The notes below the pieces were generated by a model. It saw only the letters and a program-made list of their open reading frames with translations, did not search any database and was not told the DNA's origin. Below, in pieces: positions 18,060 to 26,677 of a stretch of 64,000 nucleotides of DNA. A program made the position numbers and the translations under genes. Position 1 is the first letter of the stretch. Every line of letters starts with the position of its first letter. The stretch lies in the NCBI GenBank assembly GCA_963627995.1, contig CAVGCV010000003.1, positions 62,001 through 126,000 of the forward strand. Reading direction: 5' to 3'. The DNA comes from UBA3839 sp963627995. GTDB lineage: Bacteria > Bacteroidota > Bacteroidia > Bacteroidales > Bacteroidaceae.

Positions 18060-18120
18060 ATAAACAGTGTAATCGTTAAAAAATGTCTGTGTCGGCTTGC
18101 AAAGTAAGCGGAATAATTCG

Positions 18121-18128
18121 TAACTTTG
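18121..18128 (+). promoter_or_regulatory. -7 element upstream of small lipoprotein and gapA
   Basis: TAACTTTG matches TAnnTTTG. A weak -33 (CTTG at 18096-18099) lies 21 bases upstream. Transcription from here would cover the small lipoprotein gene and, about 245 bases on, gapA. No stronger element was found nearer gapA. Confidence 0.55.
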
Positions 18129-18214
18129 CACTTGGTAAAGCCGAAAAAAACGCAGAACGCTGGATTTTTCTTTTACCCATGCTCAAAAGTTATCTTTTGA
18201 AGAAAGAAAATTGC

Positions 18215-18307
18215 ATGAACGAACGTTGTTTAGGATTTTTGATGATGATGGTGGCGATATTGCTGGTCGCAGCTTGTTCCACGGCAGAACACTGCAATTG
18301 CGGGTAA
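18215..18307 (+). CDS. Very small lipoprotein (30 residues)
   Basis: The ATG at 18215 follows a purine-rich AGAAAGAAAA stretch and encodes a basic start, a hydrophobic core and a lipobox VAAC, with only about nine residues after the lipidated Cys (CSTAEHCNCG). It would be an envelope-anchored peptide. The promoter at 18121 precedes it and gapA starts 68 bases after its stop. Small lipoproteins of this kind are easily missed by gene finders; no function can be assigned. Confidence 0.6.
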   Translation: MNERCLGFLMMMVAILLVAACSTAEHCNCG

Positions 18308-18374
18308 TACGCCGACTCATTGAAATTGGACCATACATTTTTAATAACCCTTTAATTAAATCATTCAAACGAAA

Positions 18375-19388
18375 ATGGCAACAAAAGTTGGTATCAACGG
18401 ATTCGGCCGTATCGGCCGCTTCGTATTCCGTGCCGCTCAGACGCGTTCTGACATCGAAATCGTAGGCATCAATGACCTCTGCCCTGTGGACTACCTCGCT
18501 TACATGCTGAAGTACGACACGATGCACGGCAAGTTCGAGGGAACTATCGAGGCGGATGTTGAGAACAGCAAGCTCATCGTCAATGGCAAGTCTATCCGCG
18601 TGACCGCAGAGCGCAACCCGGCTGATTTGAAGTGGGATGCGGTCGGCGCCGAGTACGTGGTTGAATCAACGGGTCTTTTCTTGACGAAGGAAAAGGCGCA
18701 GGCTCACATCCAGGCTGGTGCAAAGTACGTCGTTATGTCGGCTCCTTCGAAGGACGACACTCCCATGTTCGTATGTGGCGTGAACTTCGACAAGTATGTA
18801 AAGGGCACGCAGTTCGTTTCCAACGCATCTTGCACGACGAACTGTCTGGCTCCTATCGCCAAGGTTCTCAACGACAAGTTCGGCATCGTTAATGGATTGA
18901 TGACAACCGTTCACTCTACGACTGCGACGCAGAAGACCGTTGACGGCCCCTCTCTCAAGGACTGGCGCGGCGGCCGTGCTGCTTCTGGCAACATCATTCC
19001 TTCCTCCACTGGCGCTGCGAAGGCTGTCGGTAAGGTGATTCCCGAGCTCAACGGTAAGCTCACGGGCATCTCCATGCGCGTTCCCACACTCGACGTTTCC
19101 GTTGTGGATCTCACTGCGAACCTCGCAAAACCCGCCACGAAGGAAGACATTTGCAAGGCAATGAAAGAAGCTGCTGAAGGCGAACTGAAGGGCGTGCTCG
19201 GCTACACCGAAGACGCAGTCGTGTCGAGCGACTTCCTGGGATGCCCGCTGACGTCCATCTTCGACGCTAACGCTGGAGTTTATCTTACCGACACGTTCGT
19301 TAAAGTTATCTCTTGGTACGACAACGAGATTGGCTATTCGAACAAGGTGCTCGAGCTCATCGCACACATGGCGAAGGTGAACGCCTAA
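18375..19388 (+). CDS. gapA: Glyceraldehyde-3-phosphate dehydrogenase, type I
   Basis: A 337-residue glycolytic enzyme converting glyceraldehyde 3-phosphate, phosphate and NAD to 1,3-bisphosphoglycerate. The NAD-binding GINGFGRIGR is at about 6-15, the catalytic Cys is residue 153 in SNASCTTNC, and the C-terminal SWYDNEIGYSNKVLELI block is intact. An Asp in GINDL after the second strand favours NAD over NADP. Codon use is noticeably more T/A-ended (gct, gtt, aag) than in flanking genes, as expected for a highly expressed gene. A strong terminator follows. Confidence 0.98.
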   Translation: MATKVGINGFGRIGRFVFRAAQTRSDIEIVGINDLCPVDYLAYMLKYDTMHGKFEGTIEADVENSKLIVNGKSIRVTAERNPADLKWDAVGAEYVVESTGLFLTKEKAQAHIQAGAKYVVMSAPSKDDTPMFVCGVNFDKYVKGTQFVSNASCTTNCLAPIAKVLNDKFGIVNGLMTTVHSTTATQKTVDGPSLKDWRGGRAASGNIIPSSTGAAKAVGKVIPELNGKLTGISMRVPTLDVSVVDLTANLAKPATKEDICKAMKEAAEGELKGVLGYTEDAVVSSDFLGCPLTSIFDANAGVYLTDTFVKVISWYDNEIGYSNKVLELIAHMAKVNA

Positions 19389-19409
19389 CCCATAGCGGCC
19401 AAGCAACGC

Positions 19410-19446
19410 AGAGGGATGTTCCGGTTGGAACATCCCTCTTTTTTTT
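19410..19446 (+). terminator. Rho-independent terminator of gapA
   Basis: A 13-base perfect stem AGAGGGATGTTCC / GGAACATCCCTCT with loop GGTT, followed by a run of T to 19446. This is the most canonical terminator in the window. Confidence 0.95.
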
Positions 19447-19447
19447 A

Positions 19448-19607
19448 GCGCGCATCCTTGTTCTTTGCGGCGCGCGCCCTTTCTCCTTGCGGTGCGCGTG
19501 TTTCCGGCCGGAGGCGCGCGCGGGTTTCTCTTTCGGTGCGGCGCCTTGTTTCCTGCGGGGCGTTCCCCGCTTTCGGGACGCGCGCGCCGGATGCGGAGGA
19601 CGCGCGC
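19448..19607. repeat. GC-rich degenerate 22-base-period box array
   Basis: Box starts keep a 22-base step: 19448 GCGCGC, 19470 GCGCGC, 19492 GTGCGC, 19514 GCGCGC, 19536 GTGCGG, 19558 GGGCGT (weak), 19580 GCGCGC, 19602 GCGCGC. Linkers are pyrimidine-rich (for example CCTTTCTCCTTGCG) and differ from the AT-rich ones of the clear arrays. It fills the space between the gapA terminator and the stop of the TonB receptor gene. Confidence 0.65.
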
Positions 19608-19618
19608 GCCGGGCGTGG

Positions 19619-22033
19619 TTAAAACTCGACGAGGACGCGCGCGTTCAGCTGCCGGCCCGTGAGGTAGTTGGGCACGGCAAACTGGTTGTTGGCGATGTCG
19701 GTCACCCAGTAGTAGGAATTGACGTTCGAGATGCCCAGCACGTTGAAGGCGTCGACGCCGATCCAGACGTTGCGCAGCCGCCGCGCCAGCGGGCCGGAGG
19801 CGTGCCGGTCCTCGTTGTTGAGCAGGCGGTAGGACATTCCGATGTCCACGCGGCGGTAGTCCGGCATGCGGAACACGCGCTCCTCGCGCCCGGTGTGGGG
19901 CGGGCCGAAGGGCAGTCCGCTGGCGTAGTGGGCGCGGAGCGTCATCTTCCACTTGTCCGTTCCGGGGAAATAGTCGCTGAAGAACACGGAGCAGTTGAGC
20001 AGCTGGTCCGTGGGCCGCGGCACGCTTTTGCCCTCGATGGTCTCCCTTGTCGTCATCAGCCCGACGCTCACCCACGAGTCCGTGCCCGGGACGAACTCTC
20101 CGAAAATCTTCGCGTCGATGCCCGCCGCGTAGCCGTCGGCCATGTTGCGGCCGTAGTACGTGATGCGCACGTTGTTCACGTTGTAGGGAATCAGGTTGGA
20201 CAGCGCCTTGTAGTAGGCTTCGACGGTTGCCTTGAACGGCCGCCCCCCGACGCGGAACTTGTAGTCGCCGGCGGCCACGAGGTGCACGCTTCGCTGCGAG
20301 CGGATGTCGCGGTTGAGCGCGACGCTGGTGTTGCCGTCCGTCGTCGTGTTCGCCTTCAGCTCCTTGTAGAAGGGCGCCTGGTAGTACATTCCGGCGGAGA
20401 TTCTGAACAAGTAGCTGTCGTTGCGCGCCGGCACGAACGCGAGCGTGGCGCGCGGCGAGAACAGCCATTCCGAGTTCCATGTCCAGTGCGACAGGCGAGC
20501 GCCGTAGTTCAGGATCATCTCGCCCTCGCGCAGCTCGCGCCGCCACGTGTCCTGCGCGTACAGCTCCATGCGCGTGCTGCGCGCCTCGTTGCTGCCGCGC
20601 AGGTTGTGCACGAGCTCGACCCGCCCGTCCGCGCGGGGCAGGGAGTAGCCCGCCGAGTCGCGCAGCTCCCACTCGCGCATCCGCTCCTCCACCTTTTCCT
20701 TCTTGAACAGCAGCCCGTAGCGCAGCTCGTGGCCGGTGAAGCGGCTGCGCCCCGACAGCCCCACGCTCGCCACGCTGGCCTCGAGGCGGTTGCGCGCGTG
20801 CTCCATGTACTTGCCGATGGCCAGCCCGGCCTCTTCGTCGCCGCTGTCGAGCCAGTACTCTCCGCTGATGTCGAAGGTCTCGCGCTCGTGTGTCTTGAAC
20901 GCGGAGAGGCTCAGCGTCAGGTCGTTGTGGGCGTTGAAGTGGTGTGCGAGCGATGCCGTCGCGAAGTAGGTGTGGAACTCGTCGCGCTCCTGTCCGTCGA
21001 AGTACACCTTGAACTCCTTCACGTCCTCGGCCGTGCCGAACGTGGTGGTGCGGTCCGACGGCGTGAAGTTGTAGTCGTTGCGCGACACGTTTCCTATCAC
21101 GTCCAGCGTCCAGCGCGCCGACGGCGACCAGCTCATGTAGGTTTGGTAGTCGAAGTCCCTGGGCGCGTACTCGCCCTTCGTGTCGAGCGAGCCGAGCAGG
21201 TAGGAGGTGGTCTTGTAGCGCAGCGCGTGCGTCATCGAAAACCGCCCGTCGCCCCATCCGGCGTAGCCGCTCGCGCCGAGCAGGCTGGCCGACGCCGCGC
21301 CCTCGAAGCCGCGCACTTTCTTGTATCGTATGTCCAGCACGGAGGACATCTTGTCGCCGTACTTCGCCTCGAATCCTCCGGCGGAGAAGCTGATCCGCTC
21401 CACCATGTCGGGGTTGATGATGCTCAGGCCCTCTTGCTGCCCGCTCCGGACGAGGAGCGGGCGGTAGACCTCCACGCCGTTGATGTAGACGGAGTTCTCG
21501 TCGAAAGAGCCGCCGCGCACGTTGTACTGCGAGCTAAGCTCGTTGTGCGTGCTCACGCCCGCCTGCGTGGCGACAATCTGCTCCACGCCGCCGCCCGACG
21601 CGTTGCCCATGTGGCGCATGTCCTCCATGCTGATGTTGGTCATCGTGCTCGTCTGCCGGCGGATTTCCTTCACCTCCACGCCCTGCAGCTCGAGCCCCGC
21701 GGGGGGCAGCACCACGTTGAGCACCACCGTGTCGCGCGGACTGGCGAGCGTGCGCTTGCGCGTCTGGTAGCCCAGCATCGAGAACACCACGGTGAGGCTG
21801 TCCGCCGTGTCGCACGTGAAGCTGTACCGTCCGTCCAGTCCGCACAGCGTGCCGGCCGACGTGCCCTCCACCCTGACGTTCGCCAGTTCCACCGGCGCGC
21901 GGTTGTCGTCGGTCACGCGGCCGCGGATGGTCACGCGCCCCGCCGCCTCGCCGGGCTGCTGCGCGCGCGCGCCGGCGGGGGCGAGGAGCAGGGCCGCCGC
22001 CGCAAGGATGATTCTTAGTTGTGTCAGTCGCAT
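19619..22033 (-). CDS. TonB-dependent outer-membrane receptor with CarboxypepD-like N-terminal domain
   Basis: An 804-residue outer-membrane active transporter. The signal peptide ends at ARAQ, followed by a carboxypeptidase-regulatory-like domain at about 33-115 (IRGRVTDDNRAPVELANV, GTLCGLDGRYSFTC). The plug domain contains QAGVSTHNELSSQYNVRGGSFDENSVYINGVEVYRP and the rest is a 22-strand barrel pattern with aromatic residues, ending VLVEF. No SusD-like partner, regulator or metal enzyme is adjacent, so the substrate is unknown. A large 22-base-period array lies just upstream at 22151-22552. Confidence 0.93.
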   Translation of the reverse strand: MRLTQLRIILAAAALLLAPAGARAQQPGEAAGRVTIRGRVTDDNRAPVELANVRVEGTSAGTLCGLDGRYSFTCDTADSLTVVFSMLGYQTRKRTLASPRDTVVLNVVLPPAGLELQGVEVKEIRRQTSTMTNISMEDMRHMGNASGGGVEQIVATQAGVSTHNELSSQYNVRGGSFDENSVYINGVEVYRPLLVRSGQQEGLSIINPDMVERISFSAGGFEAKYGDKMSSVLDIRYKKVRGFEGAASASLLGASGYAGWGDGRFSMTHALRYKTTSYLLGSLDTKGEYAPRDFDYQTYMSWSPSARWTLDVIGNVSRNDYNFTPSDRTTTFGTAEDVKEFKVYFDGQERDEFHTYFATASLAHHFNAHNDLTLSLSAFKTHERETFDISGEYWLDSGDEEAGLAIGKYMEHARNRLEASVASVGLSGRSRFTGHELRYGLLFKKEKVEERMREWELRDSAGYSLPRADGRVELVHNLRGSNEARSTRMELYAQDTWRRELREGEMILNYGARLSHWTWNSEWLFSPRATLAFVPARNDSYLFRISAGMYYQAPFYKELKANTTTDGNTSVALNRDIRSQRSVHLVAAGDYKFRVGGRPFKATVEAYYKALSNLIPYNVNNVRITYYGRNMADGYAAGIDAKIFGEFVPGTDSWVSVGLMTTRETIEGKSVPRPTDQLLNCSVFFSDYFPGTDKWKMTLRAHYASGLPFGPPHTGREERVFRMPDYRRVDIGMSYRLLNNEDRHASGPLARRLRNVWIGVDAFNVLGISNVNSYYWVTDIANNQFAVPNYLTGRQLNARVLVEF

Positions 22034-22150
22034 ATTCTATTATAACGAACCGCGCGCGCGAAACGTATGTCGCCGCCTGCTTTTCTTCGCCGCCGCCGGG
22101 GAAAATCCGTGCCGCCGGCGTCCTCCGACGGCCTCCCCGCCGGCATGCCG

Positions 22151-22552
22151 GTGCGCCCGCGCTGCGGGATGTGTGCGCCGGAAGTTTGGCCGCTGTGCGC
22201 TGGAAGTTTGTTCCCGGTGCGCTGTTTCTGTATTTCCAAGTACTTGGAAATATTTTTTCAAGTACTTGGAAATAAATTTCTAAGTACTTGGAAATTTCGC
22301 GGCGGTGCGCTCCGCCTGAATCTTGGGTGCGCCGGAAGTAAATTCTGGGCGCGCTCAAAATGAAAGCACGCTGCGCCGTGGCGAGACTTGCCGCGCGCCG
22401 CCTGTCCGCGCCCTCTCCGGCGGCGTTGGAAAAGCCCCGCGCGGCCGTGGGGACGGCGGTGCGGGGCTTGGCGCCGGGCGGGGCGGCGGGGCGTTCCCTG
22501 CTGTGCGGGAGGTCGTTCCCTGCTGTGCGTGGCGTGGGGCGGCGGGGCGCGG
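22151..22552. repeat. Largest 22-base-period box array, with three AGTACT boxes
   Basis: Box starts, all in one 22-base register: 22151, 22173, 22195 and 22217 GTGCGC; 22239, 22261 and 22283 AGTACT; 22305 and 22327 GTGCGC; 22349 GCGCGC; 22371 CTGCGC; 22393 GCGCGC. Degenerate boxes continue in register at 22437 CCGCGC, 22459 GTGCGG, 22481 GGGCGG, 22503 GTGCGG, 22525 GTGCGT and 22547 GCGCGG; 22415 is lost. Linkers near the AGTACT boxes are TGGAAATATTTTTTCA and TGGAAATAAATTTCTA. It fills most of the 525-base gap between the TonB receptor start and the nitroreductase stop; I see no gene in that gap. Confidence 0.9.
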
Positions 22553-22559
22553 CGTGGGG

Positions 22560-23300
22560 TTATTTCAGGAAGCCCTGCGCGCGGAGCGTTTCGTGGATGC
22601 GGGCTGAGATGGCCTCGTTGTCGCTGCGCGTGTAGCGGCAGTCGGTGAACACTTGCGCGAGGTTCTCCTTGTGGTTGATTGCCACGAAGTCGCGGTTTTC
22701 CTCCAGCGCCTCTTTCGCGGCGTAGAGGCGGTCGATGTCGTCCGTGCCGTAGTCGTGGTAGGTCTCTGCGTGCACGTAGGCGCCGGCGGGCAGGCGGTCG
22801 GGCTGGCCGGGGCATTCGTCGGGCCATCCGAGCGCGATGGTGGCGATGGGGAACGTCAGGCGGGGGAGGCGCAGGGTGTCGATGACGGCCTGCGGGTCGT
22901 AAATCGTGGTGCCGAGGTAGCACGTTCCGAGTCCGCGCTCTTCGGCGAGGGTGCAGAGCGCCTGTGTGAAGAGGAGCGCGTCGGAGGCTGCGTTGACGAA
23001 CGAGAGGAGGTTGTCGTAGCCGGGTTGCGCGCGCCGCGCCTCGCACCATTTCGTGAACCGGTTGAAGTCGGCGCACACGGTGAGGACCACGGGCGCGCCC
23101 TCCACCATCGGCTGGTTGAAGTGGATGGGGGCGAGGCGGCGCTTTGCCTCGGCGTCGCGCGTGACGACCACGCTGTAGAGCTGCATGTTGCCCATGGTCG
23201 CGCTGCGCGCGGCCGTGGTGAGGATGTCTGCGAGCAGCTGTTCGGGGATGTCCTCGCCGGTGTATTTTCGGATGCTGCGGCGGTCTTTGAATGCTGTCAT
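22560..23300 (-). CDS. Nitroreductase family FMN-dependent oxidoreductase
   Basis: A 246-residue flavoprotein of the nitroreductase fold. The FMN-binding N-terminus DRRSIRKYTGEDIP and ARSATMGNMQLYSVVV are recognisable, as are the ALCTLAEERGLGTCYLGTTIYDP helix and the GWPDECP loop. Members reduce nitro compounds, quinones or flavins with NAD(P)H; the true substrate is unknown. The ATG at 23300 gives the usual family start; longer versions would read through the promoter at 23355-23386. It has its own promoter, separate from the TonB receptor downstream. Confidence 0.9.
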   Translation of the reverse strand: MTAFKDRRSIRKYTGEDIPEQLLADILTTAARSATMGNMQLYSVVVTRDAEAKRRLAPIHFNQPMVEGAPVVLTVCADFNRFTKWCEARRAQPGYDNLLSFVNAASDALLFTQALCTLAEERGLGTCYLGTTIYDPQAVIDTLRLPRLTFPIATIALGWPDECPGQPDRLPAGAYVHAETYHDYGTDDIDRLYAAKEALEENRDFVAINHKENLAQVFTDCRYTRSDNEAISARIHETLRAQGFLK

Positions 23301-23354
23301 GTGATGGTTGGTTTTTTGTGTGTGAAAAATGTTTCCGGTGCGTTTTCCGCTTTG

Positions 23355-23386
23355 CAAATTTAGGGAAGTATTGGATTCTTAGCAAA
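23355..23386 (-). promoter_or_regulatory. Promoter of the nitroreductase gene
   Basis: On the minus strand, TTTG (23386-23383), 20 bases, then TAAATTTG (23362-23355), 55 bases upstream of the ATG. Both elements match the Bacteroidota consensus. Confidence 0.7.
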
Positions 23387-23528
23387 TTAGCGGCGCGGTC
23401 CGCGCGCCGTGGATTTTCCGTCCAGGTGGATTCCCCGCTCTGGCACAGCGTCGCAACCCGCTGGAAACTATCGGGATAGGGTGTCTCCGCGGCGGATTCC
23501 TCTCCGTGCCGCGCCTTGCAGGAATAAT

Positions 23529-23559
23529 TTTGATTATTGCGAAAACTCTTGTATCTTCG
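23529..23559 (+). promoter_or_regulatory. Promoter of nrdJ
   Basis: TTTG (23529-23532), exactly 19 bases, then TATCTTCG (23552-23559, one mismatch to TAnnTTTG). The predicted leader is only about 45 bases, too short for a cobalamin riboswitch, and I found no B12-box. Confidence 0.72.
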
Positions 23560-23610
23560 CACTCATTCTGCGACCGCTGCAGACCATGAACCAAATCTAA
23601 CCGCATCGAA

Positions 23611-26151
23611 ATGGAAAACCAACCGACTTATTCCTATGACGAGGCTTTCGACGCCTCGCTGCGCTACTTCGACGGCGACGAGCTGGCCGCGCGCGTGTGG
23701 GTCACCAAGTATGCCATGAAGGACTCGTTCGGCAACATCTACGAGAAGTCGCCGGCCGACATGCACCGCCGCCTCGCGCGCGAGATTGCGCGCGTGGAGC
23801 GCAAGTATCCCAACCCTCTGAGCGAGCAGCAGCTGTTCGAGCTCTTCGACCACTTCAGATACATCGTGCCGGCGGGCAGTCCCATGACTGGCATCGGCAA
23901 CAATTTCCAGGTCGCCTCGCTGTCGAACTGTTTCGTCGTGGGGCTCGACGGCTCCGCGGACTCTTACGGCGCCATCATCCGCATCGACGAGGAGCAGGTG
24001 CAGCTCATGAAGCGGCGCGGGGGAGTGGGGCACGACTTGTCGCACATCCGGCCCAAGGGCACGCCTGTGAAGAACTCGGCGCTCACCAGCACCGGGCTGG
24101 TGCCTTTCATGGAACGCTACTCGAACTCCACGCGCGAGGTGGCGCAGGACGGGCGGCGCGGCGCGCTCATGCTCTCCGTGTCGATCAAGCATCCCGACTC
24201 CGAGTCGTTCATCGACGCGAAGATGACCGAGGGAAAGGTGACTGGGGCGAACGTGTCGGTGCGCATCGACGACGCCTTCATGCGCGCGGCGGCCGAGGGC
24301 CGTCCCTACGTGCAGCAGTTTCCCGTCGACAGCGACGCGCCCTGGGTTTCGAAGGAAATCGACGCCTCCGCGCTGTGGCGCAAGATTGTGCACAACGCGT
24401 GGAAGTCGGCCGAGCCGGGCGTTCTGTTCTGGGACACGATTGTGCGCGAGTCCGTGCCCGACTGCTACGCCGACCTCGGCTATCGCAGCATCTCGACCAA
24501 TCCTTGCGGGGAGATTCCGCTCTGTCCCTACGACTCGTGCCGGCTGCTGGCGATAAACCTCTATTCCTATGTGGAGCGTCCGTTCACTTCGTCCGCGAAG
24601 TTCAACTACGAGCTCTTCCGCCGCCATGTGGGGCTGGCGCAGCGCATCATGGACGACATCATAGACCTGGAGCTGGAGAAAATCGAGCTGATCATGGCCA
24701 AGATAGACTCGGACCCCGAGAGCGACGAGGTGAAGCACGCCGAGCGCCACCTTTGGCAGAAGATTTATGACAAGAGCGGGCGCGGCCGGCGTACGGGCGT
24801 GGGCATCACGGCGGAGGGCGACATGATTGCCGCGATGGGCCTGACCTACGGGACGCCCGAAGCGACGTATTTCGCCACCGACATCCACAAGACGGTTGCG
24901 GTGGAGGCCTACCGCTCGTCGGTGGCGATGGCGGCGGAGCGCGGGGCGTTCGCCATTTACGACGCGGCGCGCGAGAAGGACAACCCGTTCGTGAACCGCA
25001 TCAAGAGCGTGGACCCCGCGCTTTACGAGGAGATGGCGCGCCACGGACGCCGCAACATAGCGTGCCTCACCATCGCGCCCACCGGCACGACGAGCCTGAT
25101 GACGCAGACCACGTCGGGCATCGAGCCCGTGTTCATGCCCGTGTACAAACGCCGCCGCAAGGTGAATCCCAGCGACGCCAACGCGCACGTGGACTTTGTG
25201 GACGAGACGGGCGACTCGTTCGAGGAATACATGGTGTACCACCCGAAGTTCCTCACGTGGATGCGGGTGAACGGCTACGACACGGAGAAGAAGTACACGC
25301 AGCCGGAAATCGACGAGCTCGTGCAGCGCTCGCCCTACTATCGCGCCACGGCCAACGACGTGGACTGGCACGAGAAGGTGAAGATGCAGGGCTCCATCCA
25401 AAAATGGGTGGACCATTCCATTTCCGTCACCATCAACCTTCCGTCCGACGTGTCCGAGGAGCTGGTGGGCGAGCTGTACATGGAGGCGTGGAAGTGCGGA
25501 TGCAAAGGCTGCACGGTCTACCGCGACGGGTCGCGCTCGGGGGTGCTGATTTCCACGAAGGGCGAGAAGAAGGGCAAGGAGTGCCACTGCGAGCCGCCCA
25601 CCGTGGTGGAGGTGCGCCCCAAGAGCCTCGAGTGCGACGTGGTGCGCTTTCAGAACAACAAGGAGAAGTGGGTGGCTTTCGTCGGCCTGCTCGACGGCTA
25701 TCCCTACGAGATATTCACGGGCGTGCTCGACGACGAGGACGGCATCGCGCTGCCGAAGAGTGTGACGAAGGGACACATCATCAAGAACATGGACGAGCAC
25801 GGGGTGAAGCGCTACGACTTCCAGTTTGAGAACCGCCGGGGCTACAAGACCACCATCGAGGGGCTTTCGGAGAAGTTCAACAAGGAGTACTGGAACTACG
25901 CGAAGCTCATATCGGGCGTCCTGCGCTACCGGATGCCGCTCACGAACGTGCTGAAGCTCGTGTCGTCGCTCCAGCTGGAGCGCGAGAGCATCAACACCTG
26001 GAAGAACGGCGTGGAGCGCGCGCTGAAGAAATACGTGCAGGACGGCACGGAGGCGAGGGGGCAGAAGTGCCCGGTGTGCGGCAACGAGACGCTCGTCTAC
26101 CAGGAGGGCTGCCTCATCTGCAAGCACTGCGGCGCGTCGCGCTGCGGGTAG
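23611..26151 (+). CDS. nrdJ: Adenosylcobalamin-dependent (class II) ribonucleotide reductase
   Basis: An 846-residue enzyme that reduces ribonucleotides to deoxyribonucleotides using a B12-generated thiyl radical. The first redox Cys is in ASLSNCFVVG near 110. The finger-loop signature NPCGEIPL with the radical Cys and its Glu is at about 297-304, and APTGTTSLMTQTTSGIEPVFMP lines the active site. The C-terminus has a four-Cys zinc-ribbon (CPVCGN...CLICKHCG) and a terminal C-G tail that could act as the shuttle. It needs no oxygen, fitting an anaerobe. folB follows after 21 bases. Confidence 0.95.
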   Translation: MENQPTYSYDEAFDASLRYFDGDELAARVWVTKYAMKDSFGNIYEKSPADMHRRLAREIARVERKYPNPLSEQQLFELFDHFRYIVPAGSPMTGIGNNFQVASLSNCFVVGLDGSADSYGAIIRIDEEQVQLMKRRGGVGHDLSHIRPKGTPVKNSALTSTGLVPFMERYSNSTREVAQDGRRGALMLSVSIKHPDSESFIDAKMTEGKVTGANVSVRIDDAFMRAAAEGRPYVQQFPVDSDAPWVSKEIDASALWRKIVHNAWKSAEPGVLFWDTIVRESVPDCYADLGYRSISTNPCGEIPLCPYDSCRLLAINLYSYVERPFTSSAKFNYELFRRHVGLAQRIMDDIIDLELEKIELIMAKIDSDPESDEVKHAERHLWQKIYDKSGRGRRTGVGITAEGDMIAAMGLTYGTPEATYFATDIHKTVAVEAYRSSVAMAAERGAFAIYDAAREKDNPFVNRIKSVDPALYEEMARHGRRNIACLTIAPTGTTSLMTQTTSGIEPVFMPVYKRRRKVNPSDANAHVDFVDETGDSFEEYMVYHPKFLTWMRVNGYDTEKKYTQPEIDELVQRSPYYRATANDVDWHEKVKMQGSIQKWVDHSISVTINLPSDVSEELVGELYMEAWKCGCKGCTVYRDGSRSGVLISTKGEKKGKECHCEPPTVVEVRPKSLECDVVRFQNNKEKWVAFVGLLDGYPYEIFTGVLDDEDGIALPKSVTKGHIIKNMDEHGVKRYDFQFENRRGYKTTIEGLSEKFNKEYWNYAKLISGVLRYRMPLTNVLKLVSSLQLERESINTWKNGVERALKKYVQDGTEARGQKCPVCGNETLVYQEGCLICKHCGASRCG

Positions 26152-26172
26152 GACGTTGCGGAGGAAAGCGGA

Positions 26173-26556
26173 ATGGAGAACACCATCCACCTGAGGGGGC
26201 TGCGCTTCCACGCATTCCACGGCGCGCTCCCGGCCGAGCGCGTCGTGGGCGGAAGCTACCGGCTGGACGTGTCCGTGGACACGGATTTTCGCCGCGCCAT
26301 GCTGTCGGACGCACTGGGCGACACGCTGAACTATGCCGGCGTCTACGCCGTCGTGCGCCGGGAGATGGCGGCGCCCTCCGACCTCATGGAGCGCGTGTGC
26401 GGCCGGATTGCCGCGGCGCTCTTCTCTGGTTTTCCCGCCATCGGGGCGGTTCGCCTCCGCCTGTTCAAGGACGCTCCGCCCGTTGCGGGGATGCAGTGCG
26501 AGGGCTGCGGAGTGGAAATTGCGCTCACGCGCGCCGAATTTTCCGCCTTGCAGTGA
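26173..26556 (+). CDS. folB: Dihydroneopterin aldolase
   Basis: A 127-residue folate-pathway enzyme that cleaves 7,8-dihydroneopterin to 6-hydroxymethyl-dihydropterin and glycolaldehyde. The LRGLRFHAFHGALPAERVVGG start, the DTLNYAGVYAVVRREM helix and the LMERVCGRIAAAL helix are standard for FolB, and the length is normal. A purine-rich GGAGGAAAGCGG ribosome-binding stretch lies just before the ATG. It is probably co-transcribed with nrdJ, joining folate and nucleotide supply. Confidence 0.93.
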   Translation: MENTIHLRGLRFHAFHGALPAERVVGGSYRLDVSVDTDFRRAMLSDALGDTLNYAGVYAVVRREMAAPSDLMERVCGRIAAALFSGFPAIGAVRLRLFKDAPPVAGMQCEGCGVEIALTRAEFSALQ

Positions 26557-26596
26557 AAATGTGGCGTTCCGGGGGCGCATTGTGGGAATATTTGTT

Positions 26597-26604
26597 TAAT
26601 TTTG
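26597..26604 (+). promoter_or_regulatory. Possible -7 element of the transporter gene
   Basis: TAATTTTG matches TAnnTTTG and lies 73 bases before the transporter ATG. There is no TTTG at the -33 position, so this is a weaker call. Confidence 0.45.
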
Positions 26605-26677
26605 CCAAAGTTTGTGCGCGCCGCCAATGGCTCTGCCGCGCGCTTTTGGCGAATCTAATACTAACTTTCAAATACTT

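Noticed and set aside
22038..22363. Overlapping open frames in several phases through the 22 kb spacer
   Set aside because: They translate the repeat array (recurrent A-L-K-I / Q-V-L-G-N peptides in different phases), have no family features and exist on both strands, as expected for a palindromic repeat.
11463..22552. CRISPR array
   Set aside because: Period is 22 bases with a 6-base conserved box; linkers are similar to each other and not unique spacers, and no cas gene is present.
23301..23610. Cobalamin riboswitch before the B12-dependent reductase
   Set aside because: No GCCACTG-type B12 box or suitable structure, and the predicted leader after the promoter is only about 45 bases.
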